This document shows, piece by piece, positions 14,403 through 18,188 of a DNA stretch of 18,188 nt; within the stretch, counting starts at the first letter, position 1; the number at the start of each line of letters is the position of its first letter. The stretch is from positions 1 through 18,188 of the forward strand of contig CALGGY010000103.1 in assembly GCA_937915785.1 (NCBI GenBank), read 5' to 3'. The translations under genes and the position numbers were made by a program. The notes below the pieces were generated by a model. It was not told where the DNA came from and ran no database searches. It saw nothing but the letters and a program-made list of their open reading frames with translations. The stretch is from an uncultured Bacteroidales bacterium. GTDB taxonomy: Bacteria; Bacteroidota; Bacteroidia; Bacteroidales; P3.

Positions 14403-14420
14403 TCGCAATATAATGCGATT
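14388..14420 (+). promoter_or_regulatory. Candidate HipB operators: two overlapping dyads upstream of the hipB promoter
   Basis: ATTGG-N6-CCAAT (14388-14403) is followed, sharing AAT, by AATCGCA-N6-TGCGATT (14401-14420), a perfect 7-bp dyad ending 4 bp before the -33 element. A third palindrome, CAATATATTG (14466-14475), lies just after the expected transcription start. HipB proteins are known to bind spaced palindromes in their own promoter, so these are the natural operator candidates. Their assignment is inference. Confidence 0.55.
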
Positions 14421-14423
14421 TTT

Positions 14424-14454
14424 TTTGTCAGTTTCAAAAAAAATCGTAACTTTG
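14424..14454 (+). promoter_or_regulatory. Promoter of the hipBST operon
   Basis: TTTG at 14424-14427, a 19-bp spacer and TAACTTTG at 14447-14454 match the Bacteroidetes consensus exactly. The hipB ATG follows 26 bp after the -7 element. The promoter is bracketed by dyads, which suggests autorepression. Confidence 0.85.
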
Positions 14455-14480
14455 CACAAAAATCACAATATATTGGTATT

Positions 14481-14702
14481 ATGAATTTAACTGAAATAGG
14501 AAAGACTATAAAGGAACGACGTGGTGTGCTCGGTGTAAACCAACGCACCGTTTCCGAGCTTTCTGGAGTGGCTGTAAATACACTTGTGGCCATTGAAAGA
14601 GGCGAAGGCAACCCACAAATTTCCACTTTGATGGGATTGCTCGACACTGTCGGACTTGAAATCGAAATAAAACCAAAAGTGATGGAGTATGAGACAATGT
14701 AA
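14481..14702 (+). CDS. hipB: HipB-like XRE antitoxin/repressor
   Basis: A 73-aa helix-turn-helix protein: IGKTIKERRGVLGVNQRTVSE (residues 6-26), the HTH at about 20-41 (QRTVSELSGVAVNTLVAIERG), then GNPQISTLMGLLDTVGLEIEI, typical of HipB-type repressors ending in a strand for dimerisation. It should bind operators in its own promoter. The frame is open upstream to 14343, but the promoter lies inside that extension, so ATG 14481 is used. Its last 14 bp overlap the next gene (hipS starts at 14689), as expected in a translationally coupled toxin-antitoxin operon. Confidence 0.9.
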   Translation: MNLTEIGKTIKERRGVLGVNQRTVSELSGVAVNTLVAIERGEGNPQISTLMGLLDTVGLEIEIKPKVMEYETM

Positions 14703-15000
14703 GGTTTTTGTAAATGGAGTGGAAGCCGGTATATTAAGTGAAGAAAACAGTGGGTCTTTCACTTTTTCCTACATGGATGGGTATTCGGGGAAACCCGTTT
14801 GCCTTGCCATGCCGGTAAGGGACAAGATTTATAAATCCGAACACTTGTTCCCGTTTTTTTTCAATATGCTATCCGAAGGTAGCAACCGCAAATTGCAGTC
14901 GCAGCTGTTGCACATCGACGAGGACGACGATTTCGGGATACTGTTGGCAACGGCACAGACGGACACCATCGGAGCCGTAACCATTCAACCTATATCGTGA
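14689..15000 (+). CDS. hipS: HipS-like protein (free-standing HipA N-terminal subdomain)
   Basis: A 103-aa protein equal to the N-terminal subdomain of HipA (the 'couple_hipA' region): CKVFVNGVEAGILSEENSG, FTFSYMDGYSGKPVCLAMP, HLFPFFFNMLSEGSNRKL (52-69) and DDFGILLATAQTDTIGAVTI (80-99). In ordinary HipA this part is fused to the kinase. Here a stop and restart (TGATG at 14998-15002) separates it from the kinase. In the tripartite HipBST system of E. coli O127 the equivalent small protein HipS, not HipB, is the main antitoxin and blocks the kinase HipT. The same role is inferred here from gene order and size. No frameshift is needed to explain the split: the ends of both proteins look natural. 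Confidence 0.85.
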   Translation: MRQCKVFVNGVEAGILSEENSGSFTFSYMDGYSGKPVCLAMPVRDKIYKSEHLFPFFFNMLSEGSNRKLQSQLLHIDEDDDFGILLATAQTDTIGAVTIQPIS

Positions 15001-16001
15001 TGGAAAAATTGAATTTCTGCCCCTCCACATTAAAAGAAGGTTTCGACACTTACTCACCCGAAGCCCGCAGAAAACTGTTCGACGGGAAGCCTGTGTCGCA
15101 CGTCATGGCCTTCGACAGTCCAAACAACAACGATGCCGATTCTGCCGACTATGCAGCACATATTGGGCGCATATCCCTTTCTGGCGTTCAACCAAAGGGT
15201 GCTCTTGTATTAAAAAACGATATTTTGACGAAACCGGAGGAAGGCGAACGAGGTCAATTTATACTGAAACCTGCACCTGTTTCCTATGCGTTGCTCGATC
15301 GCAAATATTGTCCTGCCAACGAGCATCTAACTATGCAAATGGCATCGCAAGCATACGGAATAGAAACTGCGGCAAACGCAATTTGTTTCTTTCGCGACGG
15401 TGAGGCGGCCTATATCACCAAGCGTTTCGACATGGCTCCCGACGGCACCAAATACCCGCAAGAAGATTTTGCATCGCTTGCAGGGCTTACAAAAACAAAC
15501 GGCGGCAGCGATTACAAGTACAGTGTGCTGAGCTACGAGGACTGTGCCGACATAATACGAAAATATGTCCGTGCATCACAAATCGACGTTCTGCGGTTTT
15601 TCCGAGTGGTTGTTTTCAATTACATAACTTTGAACGACGATGCACACCTAAAGAATTTTTCGCTGATTGACCGCGGAAACAGCGACTACAGACTTGCACC
15701 CGCATACGACCTCCTCAACACAAGCCTGCACCTGTACGAGCCGCGTATTTTTGCATTGGAGAAAGGTCTATTCAAAGAAGGCATGACATTTACCGACACC
15801 CACACCGTTGGCAGAAAAGACTTTGAGGAGTTCGGCAAAAGAATAGGTTTGCCCGAACGAATGGTTAAACGAGAAATTGACTCTTTTGCAAAAGAATCGC
15901 CACTTGCTCTCATGTTAATCGATCGTTCTTTTTTGTCGGAAAAAATGAAAAACAATTACAGACTTTCGTATAAGTACCGCTGCTTTACTTTAAAAGAATA
16001 A
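15000..16001 (+). CDS. hipT: HipT-like serine/threonine kinase toxin (split HipA C-terminal part)
   Basis: A 333-aa HipA-family kinase without the N-terminal subdomain. Motifs (numbered from ATG 15000): Gly-rich loop RISLSGVQPKGAL (57-69) with two serines S59 and S61, like the S-x-S autophosphorylation pair of HipT; K90 in FILKP (ATP); the catalytic segment LNDDAHLKNFSLI with D214, H216, K218 and N219; and metal-binding D237 in LAPAYDLLNTS. The family phosphorylates aminoacyl-tRNA synthetases (GltX for HipA, TrpS for HipT), halting growth through uncharged tRNA; the target here is unknown. The start overlaps the hipS stop (TGATG). A GTG at 14997 is an alternative start one codon upstream. All catalytic residues are present, so the toxin looks active. 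Confidence 0.9.
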   Translation: MEKLNFCPSTLKEGFDTYSPEARRKLFDGKPVSHVMAFDSPNNNDADSADYAAHIGRISLSGVQPKGALVLKNDILTKPEEGERGQFILKPAPVSYALLDRKYCPANEHLTMQMASQAYGIETAANAICFFRDGEAAYITKRFDMAPDGTKYPQEDFASLAGLTKTNGGSDYKYSVLSYEDCADIIRKYVRASQIDVLRFFRVVVFNYITLNDDAHLKNFSLIDRGNSDYRLAPAYDLLNTSLHLYEPRIFALEKGLFKEGMTFTDTHTVGRKDFEEFGKRIGLPERMVKREIDSFAKESPLALMLIDRSFLSEKMKNNYRLSYKYRCFTLKE

Positions 16002-16067
16002 CGAGGCTTGCTATATTATCCACATTCAAGTTATAAATGCAACACTTTGATTATTCATTAAAATTGA

Positions 16068-16130
16068 TTTTGCAAAGTTACGAAAAAATCATGATATGAA
16101 AAAGTTGCGTTTCTTATTGTAACTTACCAA
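16068..16130 (+). repeat. Direct repeat, right copy, flanking the hipBST module
   Basis: 63 bp matching 14341-14402 with about six differences, starting 66 bp after the hipT stop and ending 67 bp before pyrD. Its left end read on the minus strand gives TAACTTTG (16080-16073), a -7-like element that is degraded to TATTTTG in the left copy. Confidence 0.85.
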
Positions 16131-16172
16131 AGGGTGTTTAGCCATACAATAAAAACACTTTGCGTCAGTTAT

Positions 16173-16190
16173 TAGGAGAAACAAAAATGT
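16173..16190 (+). promoter_or_regulatory. Shine-Dalgarno and three-codon mini-ORF before pyrD
   Basis: TAGGAGA (16173-16179) is spaced 7 nt from an ATG at 16187 that encodes only M-F-F and stops. Its TGA overlaps the pyrD ATG (TGATG, 16196-16200). Spacing from the SD to pyrD itself is 18 nt, too long for direct use, so coupling through the mini-ORF or an altered N-terminus are both possible. Confidence 0.5.
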
Positions 16191-16197
16191 TTTTCTG

Positions 16198-17097
16198 ATG
16201 TTAGAAGTAAAGATACACGACCTGTGCCTGAAGAACCCCGTGCTTACGGCCTCGGGCACTTTCGGATATGGCGAGGAGTTCGCTGATTTTATCGACCTCA
16301 ACCGCTTGGGCGGGATAATAGTGAAAGGCACCACCGGCAGTGCGCGCGAGGGCAACCCCTACCCCCGCATGGCCGAAACACCGTCGGGGATGCTCAACGC
16401 CGTGGGACTGCAAAACGGCGGAGTGGACAAATTCTGCTCGCAGACCTACCACCGCATTGCCGATCTGGACACCAACGTTATTGTCAACGTGTCGGGCTCC
16501 AGCATTGAGGAATATTGCGAAACGGCCTCCAAAATCGACGCTTTGGACAAAATTCCGGCCATAGAGCTAAACATATCGTGTCCCAACGTGAAGAAAGGCG
16601 GCATGGGCTTTGGCACCGACCCCAAAATGGCGGCGCAGGTGGTGGCCGAGGTGCGCAAGGTGTACCACAAAACGCTGATAGTGAAACTGACCCCCAACGT
16701 TACCAGCATTGCCGACATAGCACGGGCCGTGGAGGAGGCGGGGGCCGACTCGGTGTCGCTGATAAACACCATGCTGGGCATGGCCGTGGATGTGGAACGC
16801 CGCCGTCCGGCGCTCTCCACCATTACCGGCGGACTGTCGGGACCGGCAGTGAAACCTGTGGCAGTGCGTATGGTGTGGCAGGTGGCCAAAGCGGTGAAAA
16901 TTCCGGTGATAGGCCTTGGCGGGATAACCACAGCCGCCGACGCCCTGGAATTCCTGATGGCAGGCGCCACGGCAGTGCAGATAGGCACCGCCAATTTTCT
17001 GGACCCCACCGTTACCATAAAAGTGATTGACGGACTACAGGACTACCTCGACCGCCACAATATCAAGGACATTAACGAAATAATAGGAATAATATGA
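16198..17097 (+). CDS. pyrD: Dihydroorotate dehydrogenase, class 1B type
   Basis: A 299-aa FMN enzyme oxidising dihydroorotate to orotate in pyrimidine synthesis. Seen: KNPVLTASGTFGYGEEF (12-28), IVKGTT with K43, NAVGLQN (67-73), NISCPNV with catalytic Cys128 (class 1 enzymes use Cys; class 2 use Ser), K163 in IVKLTPNV, TGGLSGPAVKP (210-220), GLGGI (239-243) and the FMN phosphate-binding GTANF. The class 1B enzyme normally works with the iron-sulphur/FAD subunit PyrK, often encoded next to it; no pyrK is in this window. The start is ATG 16198, overlapping a three-codon mini-ORF. The stop overlaps the kinase gene by 4 bp (ATGA). Confidence 0.93.
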   Translation: MLEVKIHDLCLKNPVLTASGTFGYGEEFADFIDLNRLGGIIVKGTTGSAREGNPYPRMAETPSGMLNAVGLQNGGVDKFCSQTYHRIADLDTNVIVNVSGSSIEEYCETASKIDALDKIPAIELNISCPNVKKGGMGFGTDPKMAAQVVAEVRKVYHKTLIVKLTPNVTSIADIARAVEEAGADSVSLINTMLGMAVDVERRRPALSTITGGLSGPAVKPVAVRMVWQVAKAVKIPVIGLGGITTAADALEFLMAGATAVQIGTANFLDPTVTIKVIDGLQDYLDRHNIKDINEIIGII

Positions 17098-17939
17098 TAC
17101 TTGTAGCCGACAGCGGCGCCACCAAAACCGACTGGGCCGCCATTGCCGAAAACGGCACCTGCACCCACCTTTCGTCGATGGGACTAAATCCCAACTACAT
17201 AACCGACCCTACCCTGCTCGACAGCGAGATTGGCAACGTGGCCGAAAACAGCGGCAACGCCGACACTGTGCGGCAGATTTTTTTCTACGGAGCCGGATGC
17301 TCGTCGGACGAAAACAGAGAAAAAATATCGCACCTGCTGCAAAAACATTTCCCCAACGCCAAAACCGAAGTGCACACCGACCTTTTGGGAGCCTGCAGGG
17401 CAGTGTGCGGCACCTCCGACGGCCTTGTGGGGATATTGGGGACAGGCTCCAACTCGTGCGTTTACCAAAATTGCAGAATTTCGCAAAACATACCCTCGGC
17501 AGGCTATATGCTCGGCGACGAGGGCTCCGGCACATACATAGGCAAACAACTTGTAAAACAATACCTTACAGAATTTCTGCCTAAAGATCTGCAACAGAAG
17601 TTCGAGGAGGAGTGCCACGTTTCGCGAGGTGGCATTATGGACACCATATACCGGCAGCCGTGTCCAAACAAATTTTTCGCCTCGCTGATGCCTTTTGTGT
17701 TGAACCACCGTCACGAGCCTTTTGTGCGCAGCATTACCGACAGCTGTTTCGACGACTTCTTCCAAAACCAGATACTGAAATACCGCACCCCTCTGCGGCA
17801 GATACACCTTGTAGGGTCGGTTGCTTTTCTGTTTGGACCCGACATATTGGAAATGGCAATGAGCTATGGCTACTACATAGGCTCGGTGCTGCAAGCTCCG
17901 ATATACGGTTTGGAGAAGTATCACAGCCCCAAAAATTGA
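17094..17939 (+). CDS. BadF/BadG-type sugar kinase (N-acetylglucosamine kinase-like)
   Basis: A 281-aa member of the ASKHA (actin/hexokinase/Hsp70-like) fold. Motifs in order: phosphate-1 DSGATKTDW (6-14), catalytic Asp96 in VHTDLLGA, phosphate-2 GILGTGSNS (113-121), GYMLGDEGSG (137-146) and the adenosine motif LVGSVAFLFGP near 240-250. This combination is typical of N-acetylhexosamine kinases, which phosphorylate GlcNAc or MurNAc in cell-wall recycling; the sugar is not decided by sequence alone. The ATG overlaps the pyrD stop by 4 bp, giving a pyrD-kinase operon. Downstream, an AAAAAAC/GTTTTTT pairing (17941-17968) might act as a weak terminator. Confidence 0.87.
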   Translation: MILVADSGATKTDWAAIAENGTCTHLSSMGLNPNYITDPTLLDSEIGNVAENSGNADTVRQIFFYGAGCSSDENREKISHLLQKHFPNAKTEVHTDLLGACRAVCGTSDGLVGILGTGSNSCVYQNCRISQNIPSAGYMLGDEGSGTYIGKQLVKQYLTEFLPKDLQQKFEEECHVSRGGIMDTIYRQPCPNKFFASLMPFVLNHRHEPFVRSITDSCFDDFFQNQILKYRTPLRQIHLVGSVAFLFGPDILEMAMSYGYYIGSVLQAPIYGLEKYHSPKN

Positions 17940-18064
17940 AAAAAAACGGTATCAAAGAACAGTTTTTTTTGCCCGTTGCGAAGAAGAAAAACAGGGTTTT
18001 ATCATTTTTTCAGCTTTGATTTACAGGTTGTTATAAAAAAATGCGTTTAAAACGACAAAAAAAT

Positions 18065-18095
18065 TTTGTAAAACCGAAAAAAGTGCGTATCTTTG
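18065..18095 (+). promoter_or_regulatory. Promoter of tRNA-Asp
   Basis: TTTG at 18065-18068, a 19-bp spacer and TATCTTTG at 18088-18095 form an exact Bacteroidetes promoter, 38 bp before the tRNA. Confidence 0.87.
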
Positions 18096-18133
18096 CAACC
18101 TCAATTTGAGAGAAAGTTCTTTTAAAAAGACAC

Positions 18134-18188
18134 GGTCCGGTAGTTCAGTTTGGTTAGAATACATGCCTGTCACGCATGGGGTCGCGAG
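18134..18188 (+). tRNA. tRNA-Asp (anticodon GTC), 5' part, cut by the window edge
   Basis: GGTCCGG acceptor 5' strand (18134-18140), D-arm GTTC/GAAT, anticodon stem CATGC/GCATG with loop CTGTCAC and anticodon GTC at 18169-18171. The variable loop and start of the T-stem follow, and the sequence ends there. Everything present matches a bacterial tRNA-Asp. Confidence 0.93.

Overview
The window is a piece of a Bacteroidales-type chromosome. Three things point there: repeated promoters of the Bacteroidetes form (TTTG, 19-20 bp, TAnnTTTG), a secreted protein ending in a type IX secretion (T9SS) sorting domain, and a compact rpsF-rpsR-rplI cluster. Most of it is ordinary housekeeping sequence, fairly GC-rich. 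The stretch from about 11.5 to 16.1 kb looks visibly more AT-rich and carries accessory or decaying genes.

Layout. (1) 172-2333, minus: pgi (glucose-6-phosphate isomerase) then a SpoU/TrmH-family RNA methyltransferase, joined by a TGATG overlap and closed by a clear intrinsic terminator. (2) 2611-3980, plus: a LysE-type exporter overlapping lspA (signal peptidase II). (3) 4087-5551, plus: tRNA-Phe with its own promoter and terminator, then a GatB/YqeY-domain protein and an RluA-like protein whose catalytic motifs are degenerate. (4) 5776-6903, plus: rpsF, rpsR and rplI, with a strong Shine-Dalgarno only before rplI and a good terminator after it. (5) 7255-11413, minus: a tight three-gene run made of an MtaD-like amidohydrolase, a family-5 solute-binding lipoprotein (GTG start) and a T9SS cargo protein with a propeller-like middle. 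(6) 11610-13618, minus: two secreted-protein genes that both look damaged. One is a small protein with an apparent frameshift inside its signal peptide. The other is a vWA-domain protein with a beta-rich, barrel-like C-terminus, cut by an in-frame TAG in the middle of its metal-site motif. (7) 13836-14081, minus: a small XRE-like regulator. Between it and the next operon lies a 113-bp nested inverted repeat. (8) 14481-16001, plus: hipB and a split hipA (hipS and hipT), matching the tripartite HipBST toxin-antitoxin layout and flanked by a ~62-bp direct repeat. (9) 16198-17939, plus: pyrD (class 1B type) overlapping a BadF/BadG-type N-acetylhexosamine kinase. (10) The 5' part of tRNA-Asp at the right edge.

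The most interesting items are the HipBST-like module between direct repeats, with dyads around its promoter; the vWA/beta-rich gene split by an amber codon; the RluA-like protein without its catalytic Asp; and the strong Shine-Dalgarno of rplI inside the bS6/bS18 operon. No CRISPR array, transposase or integrase was seen. All family calls come from reading motifs by eye; no database search was run.
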